Source: Kiritimatiellales bacterium (GTDB lineage: Bacteria > Verrucomicrobiota > Kiritimatiellia > Kiritimatiellales > Pontiellaceae). Taken from it: DNA of 64,000 nucleotides. Below, piece by piece: positions 38,363 through 47,666 of the stretch. The position numbers and the translations under genes are program-made. How positions within the stretch are numbered: the first letter of the stretch is position 1; each line of letters begins with the position of its first letter. The stretch spans positions 27,699 to 91,698 of the forward strand of contig QKAU01000014.1 of NCBI GenBank assembly GCA_003246265.1. The letters are read 5' to 3'. The notes under the pieces are model-generated. The model did not search any database, had not been told where the DNA came from, and saw only the letters and a program-made list of their open reading frames with translations.

Positions 38363-40180
38363 TTAGTTGATGGAAGCCATCGGCTGGCCGGCAGTGACCT
38401 GCTCGCCGCTATCGACCGCGATCGAAGAGATCGTGCCGGAGGCGGAGGCCTTGACTTCGATCTCCATCTTCATGGCCTCGACCACGAAGAGGACGTCGCC
38501 GCTGTTGACGTGGTCGCCGAGTTGCACGTTGATGCGCACCACCTTGGCGTTCATCGGGGCCTTGACCTCGATCGAATCCGCGGAAGCATGGGCTACCGTG
38601 GCGGTACCCGAGGTTTCCGTGCCGTCGGCCAGCGCGATATCGTAGGACTTGCCGTTGACGGAGGCCTTGTCGCCCTTCACCTCGACGGCGAACTTCTTGC
38701 CGTTGACGGTGACCGTATAGGCGCCATCGCCGCCAGCCGTGGCGGCGGGAGCGGCTTCCGCAGGCTTGCGGGCATCCTTGCGTACGCCGTTGATCTTGGC
38801 CTTGCCCAGCAGGAAGTCGATGCCCTTCTGAGCGCAGCAGGCAGCGATGAAGACGTTCTCATCGGAGTGGTCGGCAATGCCGGCATCCGTGAGCATCTTC
38901 TTGGCGGCATCGACGCCCTTCTTGGGGTTCTTGTCGTTGAGGTCCACCGGATTCTCGGTGGTGGGCTTGAGCTCCATCTTCTCGGAGCAGATCTTCACGA
39001 TCTCCGGATCGGGGGCGACCGGAGTCTTGCCGAAGTAGCCCAGCACCATCTTGCCGTAGCCCTCGGCGATCTTTTCCCACGGGCCGAACATGACGTTGTT
39101 GAAGGCCTGCTGGAAGTAGAACTGCGAAACCGGCGTCACGGAGGTGCCGAAGCCGCCGCGGCGGACCACTTCGCCCATGGCCTTGATGCAATCCTCGTAC
39201 TTGTCCATGATGTTGTTGTCGCGCATCATCTGCGTGTTGGCGGTCAGTGCGCCACCGGGCATCGGCGACCACGGGATCATCGGCTCGACGGCCAGGGCTT
39301 CCGGCGGGACGAAGTAGTCGGCCATGCAATCCTTGAAGACGGTGGCGGCGTGCATCATCTTGTCGATGTCGACGTCGAGCTCGTAGTCTTCGCCGCGCAG
39401 GGCGTGCCACAGGGTGGCGACGTCGGGCTGGCAGGTGCCGCCCGAGGCCGGGGCGAGCGAGCAGTCGACCTGGTCTGCGCCGGCCTTGATGGCGGCGATG
39501 TAGCCTACGGTCCCTACGCCGGCGGTCTCGTGCGAGTGGAAGACGATCTTGCAGTCGGCCGGGAGCATCTTGCGCGCCATGGCGATGGTGTCGTACACCT
39601 TCTTGGGCGTGGAGGTGCCGGAGGCGTCCTTGAAGCAGACGCTATCGAAGGGGATGCCGGCATCGAGGATGCCCTGCAGGGTCTTCTGGTAGAAGGCGAC
39701 GTCGTGCGCGCCGGTGCAGCCGGGCGGCAGTTCCATCATGGTCACCACGACTTCATGCTTCAGGCCGTGGGCCTTGATCGACCGGCCCGAGTCGATGAGG
39801 TTCTGGACGTCGTTGAGCGCGTCGAAGTTGCGGATGGTGGTGATGCCATGCTTCTTGAAGAGCTTGGCGTGCAGGTCGATGATGTCGCGGGACTGGGAGT
39901 CGAGGCCGACGACGTTGATGCCGCGGGCAAGGGTCTGCAGGTCGGCATCGGGACCGGCGGTGGCGCGGAACTTGTCCATCATGTCGAACGCCGACTCGTT
40001 GCAGTAGAAGAAGGGAGCCTGGAAGCGGGCGCCGCCGCCGGCTTCGAAGTGGGTCTGCCCCGCCTCGACGCAGGCCTTCACGGCGGGAAGGAAGTCTTCG
40101 GTCAGTACGCGCGCGCCGTAGACCGACTGGAAGCCGTCGCGGAACGCGGTGTTCATGATATGGATGGTTTTCTTGGCCAC
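38363..40180 (-). CDS. oadA: Oxaloacetate decarboxylase/pyruvate carboxylase alpha subunit with biotinyl domain
   Basis: [44 protein letters not shown], biotinylation motif VEAMKMEI. Confidence 0.93.
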   Translation of the reverse strand: MAKKTIHIMNTAFRDGFQSVYGARVLTEDFLPAVKACVEAGQTHFEAGGGARFQAPFFYCNESAFDMMDKFRATAGPDADLQTLARGINVVGLDSQSRDIIDLHAKLFKKHGITTIRNFDALNDVQNLIDSGRSIKAHGLKHEVVVTMMELPPGCTGAHDVAFYQKTLQGILDAGIPFDSVCFKDASGTSTPKKVYDTIAMARKMLPADCKIVFHSHETAGVGTVGYIAAIKAGADQVDCSLAPASGGTCQPDVATLWHALRGEDYELDVDIDKMMHAATVFKDCMADYFVPPEALAVEPMIPWSPMPGGALTANTQMMRDNNIMDKYEDCIKAMGEVVRRGGFGTSVTPVSQFYFQQAFNNVMFGPWEKIAEGYGKMVLGYFGKTPVAPDPEIVKICSEKMELKPTTENPVDLNDKNPKKGVDAAKKMLTDAGIADHSDENVFIAACCAQKGIDFLLGKAKINGVRKDARKPAEAAPAATAGGDGAYTVTVNGKKFAVEVKGDKASVNGKSYDIALADGTETSGTATVAHASADSIEVKAPMNAKVVRINVQLGDHVNSGDVLFVVEAMKMEIEVKASASGTISSIAVDSGEQVTAGQPMASIN

Positions 40181-40217
40181 GATGATTCTCCTGGTTGGTT
40201 AAAAAAAGGGGGGATGC

Positions 40218-40445
40218 CTAGCCGCGCTTCGCCTTGATCGTCGCGAGCGCAACGGCGATTTCAGCCAGCGGGTCCGCGACCGCCTTGGCCTTGGGTGCGG
40301 GCTTGGTTTCCTCGGGGAAGAGGTGGGCGAACTTGCGGAAGAACGCCGCCGTGGCGTTCATGGACTGGATCATCAGGACGAGGAATGCGAATACGGTTGC
40401 CATGCCGATGACCATCAGGACAACCCCTTGCATCAAAAGTTCCAT
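40218..40445 (-). CDS. oadG: Small membrane subunit, OadG-like
   Basis: 75 aa, single TM (VVLMVIGMATVFAFLVLMI), directly upstream of oadA. Confidence 0.75.
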   Translation of the reverse strand: MELLMQGVVLMVIGMATVFAFLVLMIQSMNATAAFFRKFAHLFPEETKPAPKAKAVADPLAEIAVALATIKAKRG

Positions 40446-40504
40446 CTTTCAATGTCTCCTTGGATTGGTAAAATGAGCGGCTTGTATAGGGAATTTGACT
40501 GGGT

Positions 40505-41302
40505 ATGACTAGTGAAAAAGCCCATTTTTATTGGCCGAACGAAATGAAACACGATCTCAACAGCATGAATCCCCCCATCGGCTTCCACGTGGAGTGGCAG
40601 GAGCGGCTGGCGTCGACCAACGCCCATCTCAAGGAGCGTTTCCGAAGCGATGCCGAACTGCCGAGCGGCACCCTTGTGGCGGTACGCGAACAGACCGCCG
40701 GACGGGGCAGGCAGGCGCGCCGCTGGCTGTCCGCCCGCGACACCGACCTTTGCTTCTCCTTCTATCTCGGGACCGGCGCACCCATGGCGCAGATCCCCTC
40801 GCTGACCATGGCCGCCGCCCTGGCGGCCACCGATTTCCTGCGGGCCTCGGGAATCGGGGCCGCCCCCAAGTGGCCGAACGACGTGCTGGTCGGAGAGAAG
40901 AAGATCTGCGGCATCCTTTCCGAGCGGGTCGAGCAGGCCGGCCGCGCGGGCGTCATTGTGGGGATCGGCCTCAACGTCAACATGGACCGGGAACAGGCGC
41001 GGGCCATCGACCGCCCCGCCACCTCGATGCTGATCGAAGCTGGCGCGCCGCGCCGCCTGACCGAGGCCCTCGACGAACTCCTGCCCCATCTGGCGCACTG
41101 GATAGATGCCTGGAGCGAGGGGGGCTTTGCGGCATTTCGCAAGGAATGGACCGAACGGGCGGGCCCCATCGGCAAACCGCTTGCGGTGCACGACGGCGAC
41201 CAGTTGAAGCGCGGCACCCTGGCCGGGTTTGGCGACCACGGCGAGCTGCTGCTGATGACCGGCGCGGGCCTGGAGACCATCTGGTCCGGGGAGGTCGCAT
41301 GA
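40505..41302 (+). CDS. birA: Biotin--[biotin carboxyl-carrier protein] ligase without HTH domain
   Basis: EWQERLASTNAHLKE, EQTAGRGRQARRWLS, PKWPNDVLVGEKKICGIL, GIGLNVN; start uncertain. Confidence 0.92.
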   Translation: MTSEKAHFYWPNEMKHDLNSMNPPIGFHVEWQERLASTNAHLKERFRSDAELPSGTLVAVREQTAGRGRQARRWLSARDTDLCFSFYLGTGAPMAQIPSLTMAAALAATDFLRASGIGAAPKWPNDVLVGEKKICGILSERVEQAGRAGVIVGIGLNVNMDREQARAIDRPATSMLIEAGAPRRLTEALDELLPHLAHWIDAWSEGGFAAFRKEWTERAGPIGKPLAVHDGDQLKRGTLAGFGDHGELLLMTGAGLETIWSGEVA

Positions 41303-41757
41303 AGCGCCTGGCCCCAGCGTTCGTATTGCTTCCCATCGCGCTGCTAGCGGGTGGTTGCGCCACGGGAGGGAAGCACTACCGGATCCCGCGCGACCAGAAG
41401 CCCGAAATCGTGAAGCTGGAGACCACCGGCTACTGCAAGTGCGGCAAGTGCTGCGGCTGGAAGCGGAACTGGAAGCTGCAGCCCGTCGTGGCCTACGGCC
41501 CGAACAAGGGGCGGCCCAAGGAGGTAGGCATCACTGCGGCGGGCACGGTCGCCGACTGGGGCACGATTGCCGCCGATACCACCCATTATCCCTTCGGAAC
41601 CATCATGTATGTTCCGGACTATGGATGGGGCCGTGTCGAGGATATCGGCGGAGCGATCCAGGGCATGCGCATCGACCTCTATTTTCCCTCGCACCGGCAG
41701 GCGTTGGAATGGGGCCGGGAGTGGAAGCAGGTCAAGGTCTGGAAACCGCGGAAGTGA
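41299..41757 (+). CDS. 3D-domain lipoprotein
   Basis: Lipobox LLAGGC; TTGYCKCGKCCGW..., GTIAADTTHYPFGTIMYVPDYGWGRVEDIGGAIQGMRIDLYF. Confidence 0.85.
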   Translation: MKRLAPAFVLLPIALLAGGCATGGKHYRIPRDQKPEIVKLETTGYCKCGKCCGWKRNWKLQPVVAYGPNKGRPKEVGITAAGTVADWGTIAADTTHYPFGTIMYVPDYGWGRVEDIGGAIQGMRIDLYFPSHRQALEWGREWKQVKVWKPRK

Positions 41758-42424
41758 TCTGCAGCCGGGTCTCGGGTAGGTGCCGGTCGATGTGGTTCAT
41801 GAAGGCATGGACCAGCGTGATCGAACCCGCCATTTCGAGCGACTCCTCCGCCAGGATCTCGAGCTGCCAGGCCCATTCGCCCAAGGCCATGCGGGTCACC
41901 ACCCACCCCACGATTTCGCATCCGATCCCTCCGCCGACGAACAGCGATGAACCCAGCGCGGTCAGCATGCGGGTATCGCCCGGGAGCGACCACCAGAAGC
42001 GGGCGTACAGGGCCACCAGGACCGCGATGGCCAGTCCGTATGGGAGCACCCAGGCAAAGCCGTAGAGATGCAGTCCGCCCAGCATGCCGTGCACCACCCA
42101 GGCGATGCGCTCATGGAAGGAGAGCAGCTCGTCCGCACCGAGGTAGGCGAAAAGGGCGGTCCAGCCGAGCCACTTCCGGCCGCTGCGCCGGTCGGTGTCG
42201 GCCCTGCCGATGAACCAGAGGAGGCAGGCGCTGATCCACAGCAGCACCGTGGAGTAGACGGCCGCGAAGTTCATTTCGTCGTCCATGTTGAGCAGATGGA
42301 TCGGCTCGTCCCGCCAACCCAGCGCGACCGGCAGGAAGCTGGCCACGTGCATCGCCACGACCAACATTGTGAGGCCGACCAGGGTCTTGGCCACCTGCTT
42401 GGGAACAATTGCGATCTCTTTCAT
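41732..42424 (-). CDS. Conserved multi-TM membrane protein of unknown function
   Basis: Multiple TM segments; convergent, overlapping the 3D-domain gene by 26 bp. Confidence 0.7.
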   Translation of the reverse strand: MKEIAIVPKQVAKTLVGLTMLVVAMHVASFLPVALGWRDEPIHLLNMDDEMNFAAVYSTVLLWISACLLWFIGRADTDRRSGRKWLGWTALFAYLGADELLSFHERIAWVVHGMLGGLHLYGFAWVLPYGLAIAVLVALYARFWWSLPGDTRMLTALGSSLFVGGGIGCEIVGWVVTRMALGEWAWQLEILAEESLEMAGSITLVHAFMNHIDRHLPETRLQITSAVSRP

Positions 42425-42601
42425 CGATCTCCTAACCGGTTGCATATCCATTAAACCCGAATTTTGCGATCGGCAAACATTAATCGAACATTTCAACCCG
42501 GCCCTGCCGGGGCGCGCCGGCACGGGACAAAATTTCAGCTGTTTTTTTTCGGATTTTCGCGGCCCTGCGCCTATAGTAGGCCGCTTTTCGAGGACAATGC
42601 C

Positions 42602-42997
42602 ATGGGAACGCCACGCCTGGTCAGGGTGAACGAGCTGCTGAAGCGCGAAATCGCCGAAGACCTCTACCGCAATTTTTCAATGTCCGACTTCGACGCCTCC
42701 GCGTTGACGGTCACGCGCGTCGAGTGCGCGCCCGACCTGCGCGACGCCAACGTCTTTGTCTCGGTCTTCGGACACGAGGAGGAGCGCGGCCGGATGATCG
42801 GCTACCTCAACCGCCACCGGCAGGAGATCGTGCGCCTGATGGTCAAGCGCGTGAAGCTCAAATATACCCCGCGTCTCCATTTCCTGCTCGACGAATCGAT
42901 CGAGGGCGGTGACCGCATCCTCGCGATCCTCTCCGAAATGGAACGCGAACATCCCGAAACCTTCAAGAACGACGATCAGAACAATGAGCGCCCGTAG
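42602..42997 (+). CDS. rbfA: Ribosome-binding factor A
   Basis: RLVRVNELLKREIAEDLYR, VKLKYTPRLHFLLDESIEGGDRI; followed by truB. Confidence 0.93.
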   Translation: MGTPRLVRVNELLKREIAEDLYRNFSMSDFDASALTVTRVECAPDLRDANVFVSVFGHEEERGRMIGYLNRHRQEIVRLMVKRVKLKYTPRLHFLLDESIEGGDRILAILSEMEREHPETFKNDDQNNERP

Positions 42998-43712
42998 ACG
43001 CCGCGAACCCGATCCCTACGACGGCCTCCTGCTCGTCGACAAGCCCGCCGAATGGACCTCGAACGACGTCGTTGTCAAGGTCCGCAACCATTTCCGCCTC
43101 TCCAAGGTCGGCCATGGCGGCACGCTCGATCCCATGGCCACCGGCCTGCTCGTGCTGCTCATCGGCAAGGGGACTAAGCTTTCCGAACGGATCATGGCCG
43201 GCGACAAGGTCTACGAGGGAACGATCCGGCTCGGCGTTGCGACCACGACGCAGGACCGCGATGGCGAGGTCGTCGAAACACGGGAGGCCGCCCACGTGAC
43301 CCGCGGCATGGTCGAGGTGGCGATCCAGGCGTTCCTAGGCGACATCGAGCAGGTCCCGCCGATGGTTTCGGCGATCAAGAAGGACGGCGTCCCACTCTAC
43401 AAGCTCGCGCGCAAGGGCCAGGAGATCGAACGCGAATCGCGCAAGATCCATGTCTACGGCTTCGACATCCTCGCATTCGATAATCCGCTGGTCCACTTCC
43501 GCGTCAAATGCACCAAGGGCACCTATGTGCGCACCCTGGCCCACGACCTCGGCATCGCGCTCGGAACCGGGGCATGCCTCGATGCCCTGCGCCGCACCGC
43601 CTCCGGCCCGCTCACGGTTGACAAGGCCTTCCCGCTGGAGGAGATTCTCGCCTGCGACCGGGAGACGGTCTCCCCGAAAATCATCCACCTTGCCAACCTC
43701 ATCGCATCATGA
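42984..43712 (+). CDS. truB: tRNA pseudouridine(55) synthase
   Basis: DGLLLVDKPAEWTSNDVV, KVGHGGTLDPMATGLL, VRTLAHDLG. Confidence 0.97.
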   Translation: MSARRRREPDPYDGLLLVDKPAEWTSNDVVVKVRNHFRLSKVGHGGTLDPMATGLLVLLIGKGTKLSERIMAGDKVYEGTIRLGVATTTQDRDGEVVETREAAHVTRGMVEVAIQAFLGDIEQVPPMVSAIKKDGVPLYKLARKGQEIERESRKIHVYGFDILAFDNPLVHFRVKCTKGTYVRTLAHDLGIALGTGACLDALRRTASGPLTVDKAFPLEEILACDRETVSPKIIHLANLIAS

Positions 43713-44638
43713 AAATCGCCCACGCCCTGGAAGCCTTCGATGGCGGAGCAACGCCGGTGATTCTCGCGGCCGGGTGCTTCGACGGTCTCCACATCGGCCA
43801 TGCCGCCGTCATCCGCATCGCCGTCGAACATGCGCGCGCCACGGACGGCGAAGCCTGGGTCTTCACCTTCGACCCCCACCCCGCCAAGGTACTCAGTCCC
43901 GACCACGCCCCCCCGCTCATCTTCACCACCGGCCAGCAGCTGCGCCATCTCCAAGAGATGGGCGTGGACGGTTGCATCCTGCAGCCCTTCACGCTGGAAT
44001 TCATGAAGCAGGAGCCCGTGGCCTTCTTCGAGCATCTGCATGGCTGCATTCCCGGCCTGGCCGGCATTTCGGTGGGGGCGGACTGGTCGTTCGGCCGCAA
44101 CCGTTCCGGCAACGCCGGGCTGATGGCCCGTCTCTGCGCCGCACGGAACATGTTCTTCTCCGCCCACCCCGCGGTATGCTGGGGGAACGAGCGGGTCTCC
44201 AGCACCCGCATCCGCGAAGCCATACGGCTGGGCCACCTCGCAGATGCCGCCGGCATGCTGGGCCGCCACGTCGGCACCATCGGCACCGTGGTGCACGGAA
44301 GCAAGATCGGGCGGAGCCTCGGCTACCCCACCGCCAACATCGACCCCGAGAACGAAATGCTCCCGCCCCGCGGCATCTATGCCGCCCGGCTCCGCATAGG
44401 GCACCGGCTGCACGACGCGGCCGCCTACATCGGCCATCGCGGCACCTTCCATGAAAACGAGCCGCAGGTGCTGGAAGTCCATCTGCTCGACGGGGAGGGT
44501 TTCGACCTCTACGGCCAGGAGGTCGAGGTCAACTACATCGAATATATCCGCGGCGACCGGGTATTCGAGGATGCCGGAACACTCCAGCGGCAGATCGAAT
44601 CCGACCTCGCGGCCATCCGCGCCATTCTCGCCCGCTAA
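43709..44638 (+). CDS. ribF: Riboflavin kinase/FAD synthetase
   Basis: GCFDGLHIGHAAVI, WSFGRNRSGN, VSSTRIREAI, GYPTANI. Confidence 0.96.
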   Translation: MKIAHALEAFDGGATPVILAAGCFDGLHIGHAAVIRIAVEHARATDGEAWVFTFDPHPAKVLSPDHAPPLIFTTGQQLRHLQEMGVDGCILQPFTLEFMKQEPVAFFEHLHGCIPGLAGISVGADWSFGRNRSGNAGLMARLCAARNMFFSAHPAVCWGNERVSSTRIREAIRLGHLADAAGMLGRHVGTIGTVVHGSKIGRSLGYPTANIDPENEMLPPRGIYAARLRIGHRLHDAAAYIGHRGTFHENEPQVLEVHLLDGEGFDLYGQEVEVNYIEYIRGDRVFEDAGTLQRQIESDLAAIRAILAR

Positions 44639-44641
44639 AAC

Positions 44642-44670
44642 TTGACGCCGGGGGCGGGTTTGCCTAATTT
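44642..44670 (+). promoter_or_regulatory. Sigma70-like promoter upstream of purA
   Basis: TTGACG-(17 nt)-TAATTT. Confidence 0.6.
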
Positions 44671-44683
44671 CCGCACTTCGTTG

Positions 44684-44709
44684 GCCCCCTCCTGCAAGGG
44701 GCTTCTTTT
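44684..44709 (+). terminator. Terminator-like hairpin between ribF and purA
   Basis: GCCCCCTCCTGCAAGGGGC followed by TTCTTTT. Confidence 0.55.
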
Positions 44710-44741
44710 GTGTTCAACCGGCAACGGAATGGATTGACAGC

Positions 44742-46019
44742 ATGGCAAATACGGTTTTGATCGGGTCGCAGTGGGGCGACGAGGGCAAGGGCAAGATCAT
44801 CGACGTGCTCACGGCGAACGCCGACTGGGTCGTCCGCTACCAGGGCGGGAACAACGCCGGCCACACGGTGGAAATCGGCGACCAGAAGTATGTGCTCCAT
44901 CTCACCCCTTCCGGCATCCTGCGCGACGGGTGCAAATGCGTGATCGGGAACGGGCTGGTGGTGGACATCGTCGGCCTCATGGGCGAACTGAAGGATCTGG
45001 TCGCCCGCGGCATCAGCCTCGACGGCCGCCTGTTCATCTCCGACCGCGCCCACATCGTCCTGCAATACCACAAGATGGTCGACGGAGCGAAGGAAGGCAA
45101 AGCCGACGCCGGCAAGAAGATCGGCACCACCCAGCGCGGCATCGGCCCGGCCTACATGGACAAGGCCGATCGTATTGGCCTGCGCCTCGGCGACATTCTG
45201 GAAGTCGACTTCCTCGACATGGTTCGCCAGCAGGCCGAGGACAAGAACGAAATCCTCGTCCGGTTTGGGGCGGAACCGCTGGACATCGATGCATTCCTGC
45301 CGCAGGTGCAGGTGGCGGCCGAATACCTGCGCCCCTTCATTACCGACACCATCCCGTTGCTGCACGAAGCGGTCAGGCGCGGCGATGAGATCCTCTTCGA
45401 AGGGGCCCAGGGCGTCATGCTCGACGTCGACTTCGGCACCTACCCCTTTGTCACCTCGTCCAGCACGGGCGCCGGCGGCGCGCCGGCCGGATCGGGCGTT
45501 CCGCCGAACGCGATCGACCGCGTGATCGGCATCATCAAGGCCTATACCACCCGCGTCGGCGAGGGTCCCTTCCCCACCGAGCTCAAGGACGGGATCGGCG
45601 CGCACATCGCGAAGGTGGGCCACGAGTTCGGAGCCACCACCGGGCGCCCCCGGCGCTGCGGATGGTTCGACGCGGTGATCGCCCGCTACTCGGCCATGGT
45701 CGGCGGCATCAACGAATGGGCGCTGATGAAGCTCGACGTGCTCGACGCCGTGGAGACCATCAAGGTCTGCGTCGCCTACGAATGCGACGGCGAGCGGATC
45801 GACACCGTGCCCGCCAGCATTCGCCGGCTGGAGCGCTGCACCCCCGTCTACGAAGAGTTCAAGGGATGGCAAACCCCCACGACCGGCTGCACCCGCTGGG
45901 AAGAGCTCCCGGAGCAGGCGCAGAAATACGTGAAGTACCTCGAAGGGCTGACCGGGGTAAAGGTCGGCATCCTCTCCGTTGGACCCAAACGCGAAAGCAC
46001 GCTGCTGCTCGACCGCTAA
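44742..46019 (+). CDS. purA: Adenylosuccinate synthase
   Basis: GSQWGDEGKGKIIDVL, QGGNNAGHTVE, FEGAQGVMLDVDFGTYPFVTSS. Confidence 0.97.
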   Translation: MANTVLIGSQWGDEGKGKIIDVLTANADWVVRYQGGNNAGHTVEIGDQKYVLHLTPSGILRDGCKCVIGNGLVVDIVGLMGELKDLVARGISLDGRLFISDRAHIVLQYHKMVDGAKEGKADAGKKIGTTQRGIGPAYMDKADRIGLRLGDILEVDFLDMVRQQAEDKNEILVRFGAEPLDIDAFLPQVQVAAEYLRPFITDTIPLLHEAVRRGDEILFEGAQGVMLDVDFGTYPFVTSSSTGAGGAPAGSGVPPNAIDRVIGIIKAYTTRVGEGPFPTELKDGIGAHIAKVGHEFGATTGRPRRCGWFDAVIARYSAMVGGINEWALMKLDVLDAVETIKVCVAYECDGERIDTVPASIRRLERCTPVYEEFKGWQTPTTGCTRWEELPEQAQKYVKYLEGLTGVKVGILSVGPKRESTLLLDR

Positions 46020-46023
46020 CCCC

Positions 46024-46752
46024 ATGGGCGTCGACCTCCAGAGCCTGGCCAGGATCCCCCGGCACGTGGCCATCATCATGGATGGCAACGGCCGATGGGC
46101 GCAAGGCCGGGGGCTCTCGCGGCTGGAGGGGCACAAGGAAGGCGCACAGTCCGTCAGGGCCGTCCTCCGGGCCGGGGCCCGGGCAGGGGTTGAATATGTG
46201 ACGGTCTACGCCTTCAGCACCGAAAACTGGAAGCGGCCGCCCCAGGAGATCGACGGCCTGATGAAGCTGCTCGTCAGCTCGCTCGATGCCTACGAGCAGG
46301 AACTGCACGACAACCGGATCCGCATGCGCGTGATGGGGCAGTTCGACCGCCTGCCCCTGCTGGTCAGGAAACGCCTGCAGAAAACGATCGACGCCACGGC
46401 GGGCTATGCCGACCGCACCTTCATCATCGCCTTGAGCTACGGGGCGCGGACCGAGATCGCCGAGGCCGCGCAGCGGATTGCGGAAAAGGCGCGTGGCGGG
46501 AAGCTCGATCCCCGGAAGATCGACGAGCAGACCATAGCCGACCACCTCTACCTCCCCGATGTGCCCGACCCCGAACTGCTGATCCGCACCAGCGGGGAAA
46601 TGCGCCTGAGCAACTTTTTGTTGTGGCAACTCTCCTATGCGGAGTTCTACATTACCGACACCTATTGGCCCGATTTTCGCGAGGAGCAGTTCTTCCAGGC
46701 CCTGGAAGCCTTCAACCGGCGGGATCGGCGCTACGGGGGCGTCAAACCCTGA
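46024..46752 (+). CDS. uppS: Isoprenyl (undecaprenyl) diphosphate synthase
   Basis: HVAIIMDGNGRWAQGRGLSRLEGHKEG, YAFSTENWKRP, LLIRTSGEMRLSNFLLWQLSYAE. Confidence 0.97.
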   Translation: MGVDLQSLARIPRHVAIIMDGNGRWAQGRGLSRLEGHKEGAQSVRAVLRAGARAGVEYVTVYAFSTENWKRPPQEIDGLMKLLVSSLDAYEQELHDNRIRMRVMGQFDRLPLLVRKRLQKTIDATAGYADRTFIIALSYGARTEIAEAAQRIAEKARGGKLDPRKIDEQTIADHLYLPDVPDPELLIRTSGEMRLSNFLLWQLSYAEFYITDTYWPDFREEQFFQALEAFNRRDRRYGGVKP

Positions 46753-46763
46753 GGGGGGCATGC

Positions 46764-47633
46764 ATGGACAAGAAACGGATCATCATAGGCCTGTCGATCG
46801 CGACCGTGCTGGTTACGCTCTTCTGCATCATTCCCGCAGGCAGCCTCTTCTGCCTGGCCGCCCTGTTGGCGGTCTGCGGCATGGGGACGTGGGAATTCTA
46901 CCGCATGCTTGAAAAGGGCGGCCTCTCCGCCTCGAAGAAGGTCGGCACGCTGAGCGGGCTGGTCTTTGCCGGGGCAACCTGGTCCTACATGCTCGGCTTC
47001 AAGGATTTCCTCCCGTCCCACCGACTCCCCCCCGACACCATGCTCTGGTCGGTGCTGCTGGTGGTCGTCGTTTCGATCTTCTTCCGCATTCTCGCCTACC
47101 CCTCCATGCGCGAAGGGCTCGACAACGCGCTCGGCACGCTCCTTGGCCTGCTGTACGTACCTTTTCTTTGGAGCTTCTTCATCCGGGTCTTCCTGAGCGG
47201 CGACCCGGCGCAACCGGCATGGGCCGGATTCTACCTCCTGCTCTGCATGAAGATTTCCGATTCCGGCGGCTACTTCGTGGGCACCCGGTACGGCAAGCGC
47301 AGGCTGGCACCGGTCATCTCCCCGAAAAAGAGCTGGGAAGGGCTCGGGGGCAGCGTCCTCTTCTGCCTCGCGGCGAACATCCTCTGGCTGGTTTTCTCGC
47401 ACGGCCGCCTGGGGGCCTTCCCCTTTTCCTTCGGCGACGCCCTTCTGCTGGGCATCCTGATCCCCCTCGTCGGCACCTGCGGCGACCTGGTCGAATCGAT
47501 GTTCAAACGGGCCGTCGATGTCAAGGACTCCAACACCATGATCTACGGGCTGGGCGGCATCCTCGACATGATCGACAGCATCCTCTTCGCCTCGCCCCTG
47601 CTCTACATCTACATGAAGTTTGCGCTCGAATAA
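46764..47633 (+). CDS. cdsA: Phosphatidate cytidylyltransferase
   Basis: KISDSGGYFVGTRYGKRRLAPVISPKKSWEG, DVKDSNTMIYGLGGILDMIDSILFASPLLY. Confidence 0.95.
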   Translation: MDKKRIIIGLSIATVLVTLFCIIPAGSLFCLAALLAVCGMGTWEFYRMLEKGGLSASKKVGTLSGLVFAGATWSYMLGFKDFLPSHRLPPDTMLWSVLLVVVVSIFFRILAYPSMREGLDNALGTLLGLLYVPFLWSFFIRVFLSGDPAQPAWAGFYLLLCMKISDSGGYFVGTRYGKRRLAPVISPKKSWEGLGGSVLFCLAANILWLVFSHGRLGAFPFSFGDALLLGILIPLVGTCGDLVESMFKRAVDVKDSNTMIYGLGGILDMIDSILFASPLLYIYMKFALE

Positions 47634-47666
47634 CCCTGCACCGCCAACCCCGCCCAAGGCCGTACA

